This document shows, piece by piece, positions 37,415 to 49,676 of a stretch of 64,000 bases of DNA. The stretch is taken from assembly GCA_951217055.1 (NCBI GenBank), contig OX578285.1:56827102-56891101 (forward strand). The letters run 5' to 3'. Position 1 is the stretch's first letter. Each line of letters starts with the position of its first letter. Under the pieces are notes generated by a model. The model saw nothing but the letters and a program-made list of their open reading frames with translations, searched no databases and was not told where the DNA came from. The DNA is from Gerris lacustris. Taxonomy: Eukaryota; Arthropoda; Insecta; Hemiptera; Gerridae. Made by a program: the position numbers and the translations under genes.

Positions 37415-37817
37415 GCAGGGTCATACACGGTGCAATTTGTTGTACAACCAAGTTGAACAACTTGATAATAAACAACAAACAGGTTTCATAAACATTACTG
37501 TAAAACTTGGAAATACGTTATTAAAAGGACACTATTGCCCAATAAAAATACACATAAATCATAAATATAAATACAGATCAACAAATTTTTAGGATCGATG
37601 CAAACTAATGTCGGCATCAAAGTTGTACACCACTCTCATACACAGTTTAACTCGTTTGTACAACATGTAGCCACGCCCTCAAAAATCTACGACGTTTAGA
37701 GTGTATCAACAAGTTTATGAAACCTGAAAACTGGTTGAAAGACCCAGCCCACACCCAGTGTGATTTGTTGTTCAACCGACCCAAGTTGTACAACAAATTG
37801 CACCGTGTATGGGCCCC
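37415..37817. mobile_element. TTAA-flanked MITE, CCATACACGGTGCAATTTGT ends
   Basis: The left end GGGTCATACACGGTGCAATT and the complementary right end closing GTGTATGGGCCCC are followed by TTAA (37818-37821). The left target copy is degraded. Its ends resemble the MITE at 22713. Confidence 0.75.
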
Positions 37818-37921
37818 TTAAGTAAATATACACAGTGATACTGACACTTTAAATCACTTCATATCTAATTGAAATAATTTATTATTGAAAATATTTATAA
37901 GATGTTCAATAGGTGGTTGTG

Positions 37922-37953
<32 letters not shown>

Positions 37954-38240
37954 TTGACTTTAGAAGGGGACAAATTAGATTTTAAAAAATAGATTTTGCA
38001 CAGAAAACCGGCTTACATGGTTAAATGAGCTAGTTGGGGCCGTTTTAGGAAAAAAAAAAAATATATGTATTTTAACATTTCGGAAATTTTTGCAGTGCCT
38101 CCAAATGAATGGATGGTGCTAGATAGAGGATATGCTACCTCTAATTTACTTTTAATTAAATCTATCAAACTTGCAAAATCGATTTTTTTTTTGCTTCATC
38201 AATTTCTATTTTTTCTTTATATACTACGTACCTATACTTT

Positions 38241-38465
38241 TCTAACAGTAGACGGTTTTACTAACAGTAGACTGTTTTACTAACAGTAGACTGTTTTACT
38301 AACAGTAGACTGTTTTACTAACAGTAGACTGTTTTACTAACAGTAGACTGTTTTACTAACAGTAGACTGTTTTACTAACAGTAGACTGTTTTACTAACAG
38401 TAGACTGTTTTACTAACAGTAGACTGTTTTACTAACAGTAGACTATTTTACTAACAGTACCTAGA
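38241..38465. repeat. 19-bp minisatellite, about 11 copies
   Basis: Unit TTTTACTAACAGTAGACTG, nearly identical between copies, suggesting recent expansion. Confidence 0.95.
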
Positions 38466-38650
38466 CTTTTTTACTACTCAAGATAGAATCTAATTATACA
38501 TAAAAATAATTAAAATTACCAATGATAGCTCACATATTATTTCATTATCTACTTCAAGCTAGCTATTTTTAGTATCTAGTATCAAAACATATGAATTAAT
38601 CAGTGGCGCACCCACGAAGGGGGGGGGGGGAGAAAGGGTCTGACCCCCCC

Positions 38651-39602
38651 TTAAAGTAATGAACATCCTTCATGATGCATATCGTTGAAAAGCTCTTTAA
38701 GAGGACAGTAATTGGGGTTATGTACAGTTTTATCATATTTTCACTTAGGAGGGAGGTATAATTAAAAAATATAGCTATATCTTATATAAAAAGAAGTGTA
38801 TCCGTATGAGGTTATGTCTTTTATCCTAAGGTTTTATCCTAAATCAAGGTGAAGGTCACTGCCTACATGAGATTACGAAATTAAAATTTTGGTACACAGG
38901 GGTACGGGGTACAAGTGATGAATACCATTCATCTTCATGATGCATATCATTGAAATGCTCTTCAAGAGTACAGTAATTGTTGTTATGTATACGGGGTACA
39001 AATGACAAAGTAATGGATACCCGTCATGATACAAATCGTTGAAAATCTGTTTAAGAGAAAAGTAATTGTTCTTAAGTACAGTTTTGTCTTATTTTCATTT
39101 AGAAAGGGGAGAGGTAAAATTGAAATTTATATCTATATCTATATATGTATATAAAAGTCAACATATGTGTGTACATGTACATATGCATGTTCTTTTATAC
39201 AAATCTACAGTTTTATTCCGATCTCGATGAAAATTTGCACACTTGGCCTTCAAAGCAAGGGGAAGGTAACTGTTTACATGAATTTTCGAACTATAACTTT
39301 TGGTTCAAAGGGGTACGGGGTACAAGTAATGAATACCCTTTATCTTCATGATGCATATCGTTGAAATGCTCTTTAAGAGTACAGTAATTGTTGTTATGTG
39401 TACAGTTTTGTCATATTTTCATTTAGGAGGGGGTAAATTTAGGATATTTGCAAATGATCTTATCAAAGAGGTGGGGGATATAACTAGAAGGGATAGAATC
39501 TAGATATTCTCGCATAGTAAAATAATTTGTATGCTTTCCTGGTAGTTTATAAACTTATCAAATTTAAAAACACTCCGTAGCGAAGCACGGGTATCCAGCT
39601 AG
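38651..39602 (+). mobile_element. Non-autonomous Helitron, second copy, 5' end lost
   Basis: Shares the GGGTACGGGGTACAA repeats and ends CTCCGTAGCGAAGCACGGG, TATCCAG, CTAG at 39599-39602, followed by T. The left boundary lies beside a G run and has no TC start. Confidence 0.8.
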
Positions 39603-39716
39603 TTCAGTATAAACCCTTGGTTCTTTCTTTTATTAACTATATATGTAATAGAAATATTTTATTATTTCTAAAAGTAGATGTATACCAAAGGTTCGGTTAA
39701 AAACCCAGAATTCACG

Positions 39717-39798
39717 ATGATTTTGTTATTCGCACTAACTATAGTATTTCCAGATGTATATACCAGTAAAATGCCAGATTCTTTAGCCATCAGAAAAG
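39717..39798 (+). CDS. Possible first exon with signal-peptide-like start, unrecognised
   Basis: ATG opens MILLFALTIVFPDVYTSKMP and continues 8 codons to AGAAAAG|GTATAT, a plausible donor. A hydrophobic N-terminus of about 12 residues could be a signal peptide. It lies about 115 bp beyond the Helitron end and on the strand opposite to the host gene. Against it: phase 1 at its end does not match the next coding-like segment (39897, needs phase 2). It may be chance. Confidence 0.2.
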
Positions 39799-39896
39799 GT
39801 ATATGTAAACTGAAAACCTGTTTGGTAACTTGTTACAAATCTGAATAAATCGATGCTTCTTCTAGATTGTTATTATAAACCTTCCATAATAAGCAG

Positions 39897-40001
39897 ATGT
39901 TCAGCAATAAGGGGCTTAACGCTGCTCGGCGCTTATATCTTGCTGCGCGTGTACGATTATATTAAGCTCCAGCCGTCCAATTACCCTTCCATCGTCAAGA
40001 A
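39897..40001 (+). CDS. Coding-like segment, possible exon of an unrecognised nested gene
   Basis: Bounded by ataagcag| and AAGAAGG|GTGAGT, both good splice sites. One frame is open and reads RGLTLLGAYILLRVYDYIKL then QPSNYPSIVKK, with a hydrophobic stretch that could cross a membrane. Codon use is richer in G and C than the flanks. No protein family recognised. The phase (2 in, 1 out) fits neither neighbouring candidate. It could be a fragment of a gene or a retrocopy. Confidence 0.3.
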
Positions 40002-40281
40002 GGGTGAGTCAGTTGTTGAAGGGGGTACTACAGAGATTATAAAGAACGAACCATTAAAAGGGGAAATGTTTAAGGGGAAACTTTTGACAAGGATCATGAA
40101 AATGAATCTGTATTATACCTGCAACTACAGCCAACATCAACCACCCTTCAGTGAGAAATCTTTATTTTTTATTGAGTTAAAACAATTTGCATGTTATTTC
40201 TTCAGCCTAAAATTATTTAAAGCGAAGAAATTGATTTAAAGTTAGAATGGCGTTTAAATATGGTATAATTATGTAATTATA

Positions 40282-41222
40282 CAGGGTGGCCACTATAAAC
40301 TGGCTCACCCAGTTATCTCTTTTATTTTTGAAGATAAAGAAAAAATGTAAATGGTAACTCACCTTGGATTTTGGCGTAGTTTTATAATATGATTTCCGAA
40401 ATTATTTGTATCTTATAGTTTCGGCGGTATCTCTCTCAACTTTGTAATTTTAAATGGTAACCTATATTTTTTATATTTTTTTCTTAAATTAGATTGCTTT
40501 AGAAGAAAAATGAGCCTTGAACCAACAAAATCGGTTGAGAATTGACAGAGATATTCAGTTTTCAATGTAACAAAAATGCTATCTAAGTATAGGTGTAAAA
40601 TACTAAATCCAAAAAAAAAAATCATTTTAATTCAATTTATTTCACTTTGTTTTTCACTTATTTAGATTAGATGAATGCATTTAACTGATCAAAAGTAAAA
40701 CCTTCATTCCATTCCATTCAGGAACATCGTTAATATGACTTCTTTTGATCAGTGCGTGTCGACAATCTTCCTTTTCTCTAAAGTTTCGGAATGGAATGGA
40801 AAAAAGGTTTGACTTTTGATCAGTAAATACATTCAACAAACCTAAATAAGTGAAATAAACAGAATTAAGATCATTTCGTTTAATTTGAGATTATTTTTTA
40901 TTACAGTATTTTACATACTTAGATAGCATTTTTGTTACATTGAAAACTGAATATCTCTGTCAATTCTCAACCGATTTTGTTGGTTCAAGGTTCATTTTTC
41001 TTCTAAAGCAATCTATTTTAAGAAAAAAATATTAAAATATAGGTTACCATTTAAAATTACAAAGCTGAGAAAGATACCGCCGAAACTATAAGATACAAAT
41101 AATTTCGGAAATAATATTATAAAACTACGCGAAAATCCAAGGTGAGTTACCATTTACATTTTTTCTCTATCTTCAAAAATAAAAGAGATAACAGGGTGAG
41201 CCAGTTTATCGTGACCACCCTG
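40282..41222. mobile_element. TIR element of 941 bp, CAGGGTGGCC ends, TA target
   Basis: Terminal inverted repeats of several hundred bases (CAGGGTGGCCACTATAAACT.. and its complement ..TATCGTGACCACCCTG) flanked by TA. Interior copies of GACTTTTGATCAGTAAAT are also inverted. No transposase; a Tc1/mariner-type non-autonomous element. A partial copy is at 19672-20272. Confidence 0.85.
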
Positions 41223-41329
41223 TATATGCAATAAAACGTTAAAGCTAGTGATTACCATGCCCATTATTAGTGAGAAGTTTATTTTTTTAATAATAATAAA
41301 AACGTTAAGGAATGTTGTATCGTAATTTA

Positions 41330-41710
41330 TTTTATCTACGATTGATACGAAATATAAACATTTTATCTCTGTTTAGATGCGTAGAAAGTAATTCTTTTCG
41401 TAGCTGTATTCATTGCGCATGAAAGTTTCATAATTCAAGAATAAAGAATAAAAATAAGAATTCTTCACCTTATAGCACGATTAACGTGTTCATTTACATT
41501 CAACAAAACTAATTTGCTGTTTTTTTTTATTAAAGTAACTGTTTTTTCTGTATTTATTATTAATATCCAACAAACGTAGATAAAGTGCTACCCTCGCTAT
41601 CGCTCGTGTGCAAAGTCCACACTAGCATGCAAAATGCTACTTTTCGCACTAGACGCGTAATGTACTATTGTATATCTAGAGATATACGAAGAGGCGTATG
41701 ATTTGTTTTA
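41330..41710 (+). mobile_element. Partial copy of the tyrosine-recombinase-associated element
   Basis: Matches 60408-60990 (TTTATCTACGATTGATACGA, TTAGATGCGTAGAAAGT, CTCGCTATCGCTCG, GACGCGTAATGTACTA), but lacks about 170 bp that in the other copy hold the ATG and first codons of the recombinase frame. Confidence 0.7.
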
Positions 41711-41787
41711 TTTAATTATATGCAATATAAAATTTAAGACCTAATATAACAATAAAAAATGCATACATTTTTCTTTCTTTTTTACAG

Positions 41788-41871
41788 GGTGATAAATTGA
41801 TTACATCCGGTAAAAGCTTAATACATCATAATAATTTCGATGTTCATGATATAACAGTTGCAACAGCAGGT
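41788..41871 (+). CDS. Coding-like segment, weak exon candidate
   Basis: A polypyrimidine tract and ttttacag precede an open phase 0 stretch, GDKLITSGKSLIHHNNFDVH then DITVATA, closed by GCAG|GTAAAT. No family recognised, and its entry phase disagrees with the segment at 39897. Confidence 0.2.
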
Positions 41872-42011
41872 AAATAAAAGAAAATTAACAGGGCTATAAA
41901 TAAATACATTGTTGAGGGAGCCCTCTACATCACCCCACATAATAAATAATTACAATACAAAGCAAATACTAGAAGAATTTTATTGCACAACAAATACAAA
42001 TATTCTTAGTA

Positions 42012-42480
42012 TCACGATGTGTCAATTTGAAATTGTACAAGATATCTTGGATAAGTGCAAACCTTTTATAGTAATTCAGGTGATATTATTCATATATAGA
42101 AAGATTGAGTTGTTGGCATAACCACGATGTGTCATTTTTTAAATTAAATGATCCCTTGAACAAAAGTAAACATTTATTAGTAATTCAGACAACAAAATGG
42201 AGTTGTTAAGGTAATAATAATGTGTCAATGTAAGTTAAATTACGTGAACCCTTGAACAAGAGCAAACATTTATTAGTAATTCAGACAGCAAAATGGAGTT
42301 GTTAAGGTAATAATAATGTGTCAATGTAAGTTAAATTACGTGAACCCTTGAACAAGAGCAAACACTTTTTCAGAATTCTAGGTAAGGTTAAGCAGACGAA
42401 TTAAGATTGAATTGTTAGCATAATAATAATTTATCAATTTGTTAAATTTTGATTGATCCTTTAGACAAGAGTAAACATTA
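42012..42480. repeat. About 100-bp tandem repeat, five diverged copies
   Basis: TGTGTCAAT recurs at about 42019, 42129, 42221 and 42317, with a variant at 42431. The third and fourth units (96 bp) are nearly identical, the outer ones diverged, as expected from unequal exchange. Confidence 0.8.
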
Positions 42481-42702
42481 TAACATGATAAGTAAACAAA
42501 ATAATTAGAAACATGTTCTATTCATTGAACATTAGTTAAAATTTGGGTTTACAAAAGTAAAATAAGATCTCTATGTTAATATTGTAAAGTTGGTTTATTA
42601 AAATCAACATTTATATAAGTGTACATAGTCGTATAGTTCTTATGCTATATGTGTAATAAACAGTCGTAGAGCGACCACATGCCTCATGTATGCGATATAA
42701 TT

Positions 42703-43055
42703 GTAAGCCCTCTGGCTGACCTAAGCCCTCTGGCAGACCTAAGCCCTTTGGCAGATCTAAGTCCTCTGGCAGACCTAAGCTCTCTGGCAGACATAAGCCC
42801 TCTGGCAGACCTAAGCCCTTTGGCAGATCTAAGTCCTCTGGCAGACCTAAGCCCTCTGGCAGACTTAAGCTCTCTGGCAGACCTAAGTCCTCTGGCAGAC
42901 CTAAGTCCTCTAGCACACCTAAGCTCTCTGGCAGACATAAGCCCTCTGGCAGACCTAAGTCCTTTGGCAGACCTAAGCCCTCTGGCAGACCTAAGCCCTC
43001 TGGCAAACCTAAGTCCTCTGGCAGACCTAAGCTCTCTGGCAGACATAAGCCCTCC
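42703..43055. repeat. 18-bp minisatellite, about 19 copies
   Basis: Unit CTCTGGCAGACCTAAGCC with small variants. Because 18 is divisible by 3, long repetitive open frames occur in three frames, but the flanks give no gene context and I do not call a protein. The flanking sequence and unit resemble the CCCTTTGGCAGGCCTAAGCC tail of the SINE-like repeats at 3981 and 31915. Confidence 0.95.
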
Positions 43056-43529
43056 ACGTTCTATTGCACCAGGAATTATAAATAATCAAACGACCTTATC
43101 GTTCAAAAGTACTTCTGATTATTGTCTTTTAATTAAATTAATTTAAACATTCAATTAAAATTTAACAAGTCACAATATTGATAAATAAACAATAAACTGT
43201 CCAAGGTGAATGCTAAACTAGAACACCGGATAAATTAATGCCACCTTTACAGATGACTGAACAATCACTTTATTAGATTATGTTGCCTGACCATCTACAC
43301 TTCACTTTTTTTTTAATAAAAGAGCTAGTGTCTTCCACTTCATTAAATAAAATTGACATAAGATATAAGATAAATAATAAGCGTTACTATCACATATAAA
43401 GTTTTTTTGATTTTTTTCCAAACAAAAACGCTTTGGCTAACAAAAATAAAAGTATTTGTATACATCTCGAGAATAATGAATTTTAGACCTACTTGAAGAA
43501 AAGATTTAATAGTTATTTGTGCAACTAGT

Positions 43530-43632
43530 GAGCTAAGTGGCACTTTGCTGCACTCGAGAGAAATATTTACGCACGAGCCGTAGGCGAGCGGGGAAAGGTT
43601 TCTCGAGTGCAGCAAAGACACCTTAAGCTCGA
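43530..43632. mobile_element. Small fold-back element
   Basis: GGCACTTTGCTGCACTCGAG and CTCGAGTGCAGCAAAG form inverted ends around a core with CGAGCCGTAGGCGAGCGGG. About 100 bp. Confidence 0.75.
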
Positions 43633-45762
43633 GTTGAGAAAAGTTATTTTTTAATCAGTAAATAAAATATAAAATAATAGAGAGTTCATCAACATGTAAA
43701 AGGTTTTACAATTTTAACTAAACCAGCTGTTCTGTTTATAGCCAGTGTTGCCTTTTTTTTTGCCTGATTCAGCAAACCGGACCAAGCGCTGTTATTATTT
43801 TTCATCATAACACTTACTCATCACATTTGATTATTATTTTTTTTTTTAGATTGTCTATCTTTACTTTTTTATATTTTATCATTTTTATATTTGATATATA
43901 GTGTTAACTAAATCATGTAGTTAGTTAAAAAATAATCATTAGTTGTCATTGTTATTATTATTATAATTTGGATTATTTAATCTTTGTTTAGATTTAAGTT
44001 CTTTATCTTATTGCGTAGGCTTCCGCGGTTAATGTCATCGAAACGTCGGAACACTCTTCGAACATGACGCGGTCACCACCGGAAGACCTAGAACTTTAAG
44101 TTTTTTATGTTCTTAAGTTGGAACACTGGAGTGCGGTGAAGTAAAATGAGTGCGGTAAAGTAGTAAGTGCAGGAATCTGCTGTTTTGCGGACTATTTTAA
44201 GTGCGATAACAACCACTTTATCGGTCAACTGTAGAAAAAAACAGTTTTGTGAAAGGTTCAATGTATCCGAAAGATTAAAATTTCAATACAATTGCTAAAG
44301 GTATAATTTACAATAACTTTGCGAAGGTGAGTGAAGACAGTGAACCCTTCGTTCTGTAATAATCTTACATTTGACAGGGACAGAATAGGAAACATAAATT
44401 CTCTTTTAAGGTTGATTGATTGTCTTATTGATGCTATGTAACTCCTTAGATTATTCAATGATTCCATGTAGCAATTTTTAATAAAGATATATTCTACATC
44501 ACACTACTATATGCTTGACATCCAAAACAATTACAATAAATGACGAAATATAAGTTGGAGGAGCTGAGCTGGGAAGTCCTATCAATCGATAGTAACTGCC
44601 AGACAAGCCCGACAGTCGAAGAATCCCACATAATTGAATAACTTAGTTAACCTCTAGTCTATATCATAAATTTTGGATTTCGACTCCAAAGAGAGGAGTT
44701 GAAGAAAGAGAGGGAAAGTGTGGCCTCAAGCTAGGAAGTTGAAATTTTGGGTAACTACGAGTTATTGGGGCTGTATTTTGGAGACATCATGCAATTAAGA
44801 ACGGCATATTCTAGATGTATTCAAGATGACCATATGGGTAATATCTGAACCTGCTTAGATATGTGGACTTTTGTCGTCGGAAAGGCGACTGAGGGATCAG
44901 CTAGTCTACATTTTACATGCTTGTTACAGGAAGATAGTACGTTTTGTGATCAAACCAATGAACTCGTTAATTCTTCATGTCATTTAATTATTTTTCAAAA
45001 CTATTAAGAAATTGTTCAGTCAGTGTGCTCATGTTTGTTATTACACTGACTACTAACAACTCATATTATCTACTAATGTAGAGATGATAACACCAATATA
45101 TGAATGAATGAAATCGAGCAATTGTTAAGGCAACAATTATGATCAGCGTGTTTTGAGAACTGCAAGTGTTCATAAAAGAAGAATAAAGTATCAAGGATTT
45201 CTATAAAGTAATTTTTGTTTTTGCCTTTACATGTATATTTTATTTATTAATTTTTCTGGATTGGTAGTACTATCTTTAAATGGATACCCAGTCCTCTTGA
45301 ACATTCAAAAGTTGATTTAAAGCAATCAATAGAAATTTTGTGACATTTAACAAAAGCTTAGTTTTGATTAGTATGAAAATGAATGAAGTTCACATCTAAA
45401 GTTAATACTTAGTGCAAAAATGTTAATAATAATATTTTAAATGGTTTAGTTTTTTTCTTTGTTCTCATAGACAATTAAAGGTCATAGCAGGATATACCAT
45501 TTCATATATATCAATCGATATGTATGTCACCATTAGTGTAAAATATTATTATTTCCAAAAATGGTTATCAAAATCAGTGTGAGACTGTTAATAAACATTT
45601 TTAAAATGCATATTATAATATTGCATCGAAGTATACAAGGTTAAAAGACAAACAAAGGAACAAAAAGAAAGAGGAAATTGTATGATCAAAGATTATTTTC
45701 TAAAATTTTGTGATATTATGCACCCATGCTATTCATAATTTTATTATCATTTCATTTAATAG

Positions 45763-45967
45763 GAGGGTGGTCTTCGTCGCAATCGGAGATAAACAAACGG
45801 TCGCATTTATAAAGAACCGTCAAGGTTACATTTTTTTGGGTCCACCTCTTATATTCGAATATACGGGCAATTATCTAAATTTATCTTTCCACACCGGGTC
45901 TGACTCACAGAGTAGACGGAAAAATAAAGGAAAAAATATTAAAAGAGCGAGGCGGTCCCGTTCATAG
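45763..45967 (+). CDS. Coding-like segment ending at a stop, possible terminal exon
   Basis: After ttcatttaatag the frame reads RVVFVAIGDKQTVAFIKNRQ, continues through GPPLIFEYTGNYLNL and ends in a basic tail KNIKRARRSRS before TAG. Base composition is less AT-rich than around it. CAAG|GTTACA could be an internal donor. Entry phase 2 does not match the 41871 donor (phase 1). Unrecognised; opposite strand to the UNC-89-like gene. Confidence 0.3.
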
Positions 45968-46479
45968 CTTGCCAATGGTACTAAAAAAAGCTTTAAATCT
46001 TAGGTGGGTGGCTATCTTAAGCCTTAGGAAGTCAAGACTCGGCCATCTGTTTTCCAACAACTGTTTTCGTTTCCTCTTTTAAAGTGGACATTATAACACA
46101 CACAAAAAAAAGGAAGAATGAATGGAATTAAGGGAGAATTCTATAGAACGGATTTTGACCGGGTAAAGAAGTGCATGGTGTTTAAGATTTATTATGATTT
46201 GACGAAATCCAGACGTCACTGAATCGTGAAAAAAAACATGTATTACCGCACCTGACACATTGACCTAGTTAGAGGCTCTCAATTTGTTAAAAAGAATAAG
46301 TCGCATTTAATTTAAAAAACAGAAGACTTTAGATGTGGGATGAAATGGTAGTTTGCTTTCAACAAGCAGAATACGCTCCCATTACAGATTTTTATATAAA
46401 AATTAAAGCATTATATAAGTATTAGAGAAATGGAATTTACTACATGCACTTTCATTGTTTATTGGCTCCTATTCTAGTA

Positions 46480-46504
46480 CCAGAGTCTAGAGTCTAGACT
46501 CTGG
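46480..46504. repeat. Perfect 25-bp palindrome
   Basis: CCAGAGTCTAGA, G, TCTAGACTCTGG; it stands alone about 420 bp downstream of the SH3 exon donor. Confidence 0.9.
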
Positions 46505-46927
46505 AGCACGTTCGAGTAATTCGTGTATGGGCTTGACTACTCAACAAAGCATACCCATTTGTATACGTATTCATTAGTTCAACTAATCAATGAAAAACTA
46601 GTCAAATTTCATATATATTTGAGCAAGCATTCTTGGTTACAGATTTCTATGCATCTAAATTTTAGGTTGAACTATACCTGGTATTTAACAAATATCAGTT
46701 TATAATACATTAAATATAGTTGTTTAATGAAACTATTCACAATATTATATTGTTTACACTATTATTAATTTACACAATATTATATTGTGTAAATTATTCT
46801 ACTAATGACTATTCTGATAGGGGTAGTTAACTACTAAGGGATTCTGTCTACCAAAGAATCATAGAAATTCTAATAAATCACTAATAGTTTAATAATAAAT
46901 GTTTGGAAAACTTAGTGAGCAACTTAC

Positions 46928-47049
46928 TTGGATGGGTCCCCCCCGCCCTCGGCTTTAACGAGAACGAGCTTCTCTCCTGTGTGAACGGTGAGTGCATCGG
47001 CGTTGTCAGCTTTAAAATCTCGGGATACTGTGAACACCTGTCCTCCTCC
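46928..47049 (-). CDS. Unc-89: UNC-89/obscurin-like exon, first half of SH3 domain
   Basis: Most upstream exon I can identify of the minus-strand gene. It has an acceptor (gctcag) before GGAGGAGGA and a donor (CAA|GTAAGT). It encodes 40 codons plus two bases (residues 1-40 of the visible protein). The reading VSRDFKADNADALTV is the first strand and RT loop of an SH3 domain, replacing the usual ALYDY motif, and GEKLVLVKAEG follows as the n-Src region. The last two bases (AA) combine with the first base of the exon at 34615 to give Lys, immediately before the conserved SH3 Trp. In UNC-89/obscurin of arthropods and nematodes the SH3 domain lies next to the RhoGEF domain at the muscle M-line. The acceptor choice is the least certain part. 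The N-terminal residues upstream were not found in the window. Confidence 0.8.
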
Positions 47050-48380
47050 CTGAGCAAAATAAACAAAACATTAAGGATAATTGAAAACGGAGTAGAGAAC
47101 AAATAATTAATGACCTAGACTGATTTTCAAAGGTAGAATATTTTAAAGAACGCATAACTGACTAAGTTTATCGTCAGTACAACCACGATCAACTGATCAA
47201 AGACAAGCATTCTAAATATAGCTGGAAGTAGACAGTAAAAATAAGGTTTGTCAGATCTTTACTTCATCAGAATATGCTTGCACCATTGAGAATCTAGTAA
47301 AAAGCGTTGTATTGAAGATAGCTTATCTTTTATAGAGTGCTTCTTTTTCAGTGGCGCGACAGCCTAAGCACGGAGTAGGCCTACTTAAAATATACTTTAT
47401 CAATATTCTAGAGATATGAAACAACCCATAGCCATATGAGACAACCATATTTACCATATATGGGTAAACTGCAATGTATTTTCACCTCAGAAAATCCAAT
47501 TACAAAAATATATTTTTCTTTCCATTTAAGAAGTCAATTTAATGATTTTTTTGAATCACCAAAAATGGATTTATTCAAGTATATAAATCGTGAATATAAA
47601 CAAATTTCAAAGAAAAGATTAGGTCTTGATTGTTATGTTAAACCTATTATATTAGAATCAACTCTCTCATATGCCATAAGATTCCTTTAAATATTTATCT
47701 TATTTTTCTTTGAGGTTATACAAATAATCAAATAGATATTTTAAAGTGAAAGTAATGAATTTAATTCTTCCATCGGGAATTTATATTTAGTATCCCTGGA
47801 CAGCCTTTTAAAAAAAGCAATAAGCATTTTAAAACTGAATCTTTTAATGTCGGTAGAAGAAAATAAATTTAAAAAAAAGAGATGCCACTCACTATTCGAC
47901 AATACAAAGCTTATATTTTTATATTCATTCCTATATCTTCAGAATAGTTGGCAACATCCAATGTTTTCCTGTGGGTATAACAAGAATTCACCAACTCGAT
48001 GAAAAACATACATCAAGTCTAATTATTATTAAATACATGTAAGATTTTTTTTTCTAATTTATATTTCATGAAGGCGCCAGCTTATTATCATTATTACTAG
48101 TGTAGTCTGACGGTAAATCTGACAAGTGTAAAAAATGAGTATTTTCAAGAATTCTTGAGATCTTTTTCACAAATGATTTTTTAATAGTGAGGTGGTTTTA
48201 TAATTTAATGATTAGGAATATACAAACTTTAAAGAAGGGAATAGGCATTTCCTTTTAGAATAAGACGAATCACTTCCCGATGGAAACTTTCTATTATAGT
48301 ATTGAATATGATAACAACATGTCCACATTTTCTCATCTTTGTGACAAAAGAAGAAGAATGTACACACATACACAAACATA

Positions 48381-48900
48381 CAGGGTGGTCCAAAAGTCTC
48401 CCCCCCCCTCTTAACTTTTGAACGGTTTGAGATAAATTAATGAAACTTGGGGGATCTCTACCATGCAAAGGGAAGTTTGTTTTCATGCAACCACCCACTT
48501 TGCCCCCAGGCCACCCAACTTCAAAATTTCATATTAGAGTGTATGTTCTTGATAGCATATTTGGATTCTACGGTGATTAGATTTTACAACGTATTATCAG
48601 AAGGGTTATTTTTCTATCTTTGCCCCCCTGTAGGGGGCAAACTATTAGAGATAGAAAAAAGTTCCAAGTAAACGTTTATTACTTTTCACCGTAGGATCCA
48701 AATATGCTATCAAAAATATACAATCTAATTTGAAATTTTGAAGTTTGGTTACCTGGGGACAAAGTGGGTGGTTGCCCCTAGTGGGCGATTGCATAAAAAC
48801 AAACTTCCCTTTGCATGGCAGAGATCCCCCAAGTTTTATTAATTTATCTCTAACCGTTCAAAAGTTAAGAGGGGGGGGGGGGGACTTTTGGACCACCCTG
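48381..48900. mobile_element. Fold-back MITE, CAGGGTGGTCCAAAAGTC ends, TA target
   Basis: Inverted arms of about 150-250 bp (TTAACTTTTGAACGGTT, ACTTGGGGGATCTCTACCAT and their complements), TA duplicated at both ends. The C and G runs next to each terminus differ in length between the arms. Confidence 0.85.
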
Positions 48901-49676
48901 TATATATATATCTCATTATGGAAGGGAAAACATGGTATTGGTTTGGTGAAAACAATTATATTTATTTTCTAATTGATGCATTCTAAATTCCTCTAAGCTT
49001 GACTAATTTTAATTGTATATCTAGAAGGTATCACAGAGAACTAATTAGATTAGTTTTGTAAAAGGTGTTTTAGGCCAGGTTAAAATTTCAACGAGCAATA
49101 AATATTAAGGGAGTGGAAAGAGGTGCTAGTGAACGTCGTGTCGCTCTTGTGGGGTCGTATTTAAACTATTGGCGATCTAGGTTTCAATCGGATATGTTTT
49201 AGGTTGCGGTCCAAGTCGGGTGATTTAAAATAGATATCACAGGTAAAACAGTTGACCCTGCTTCACTTGGATCTCTGCCCAATAGAGGCACATCAGTCTT
49301 ATAGAACCACAACCTCGAACCTCCTCTAGAAAACGTTTCCGCCCTTATAATACTGGACCGATTCTCTTAGCTTCTCTCATTCCAATACATTAATTTGTAT
49401 AAATGCTTATTACAAAATACAAGAGCACCTTTATTATTACTCTTTTTGTTTGTTACTTTAGCTCTTGCGAATGGTCTCTAGCTCTCAATTCGTCTTTCTC
49501 TTAGACTGATCGTAGAACATAGTATAATACTACTATTACATTGATTTCATAAGAAAAATTAATTATTTCGCATTTAAAATTCTTCCATCTTGCAGTAAAA
49601 GTAACAGCAAATAGCATTATTAAATCACATTACACACACACACACACACAAAAAAAATCGTTTTTCTTATTTTTAT

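Larger units (their letters stand above)
34616..46927 (-). other. Unc-89: 12.3-kb intron splitting the SH3 domain
   Basis: Contains the elements listed between these coordinates. 36000-37400 and 43640-45700 are AT-rich with no identified feature, apart from a short stretch at 44015-44095 with CTTCCGCGGTTAATGTCATC and AAACGTCGG that resembles retroelement 3' sequence. Confidence 0.8.

Noticed and set aside
42611..43146. Long repetitive open frames on both strands (GLPEDL- and SPLADL-type repeats)
   Set aside because: They arise from an 18-bp minisatellite with unit length divisible by three, open in several frames at once and without splice or promoter context.
44015..44095. Penelope-like retroelement 3' end (CTTCCGCGG..AAACGTCGG)
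   Set aside because: Suggestive motif only; no reverse transcriptase or GIY-YIG coding trace nearby. The similar stretch at 5890-5940 is equally weak.
47436..47690. 84-codon plus-strand frame
   Set aside because: Low-complexity AT-rich reading with no recognisable motif.
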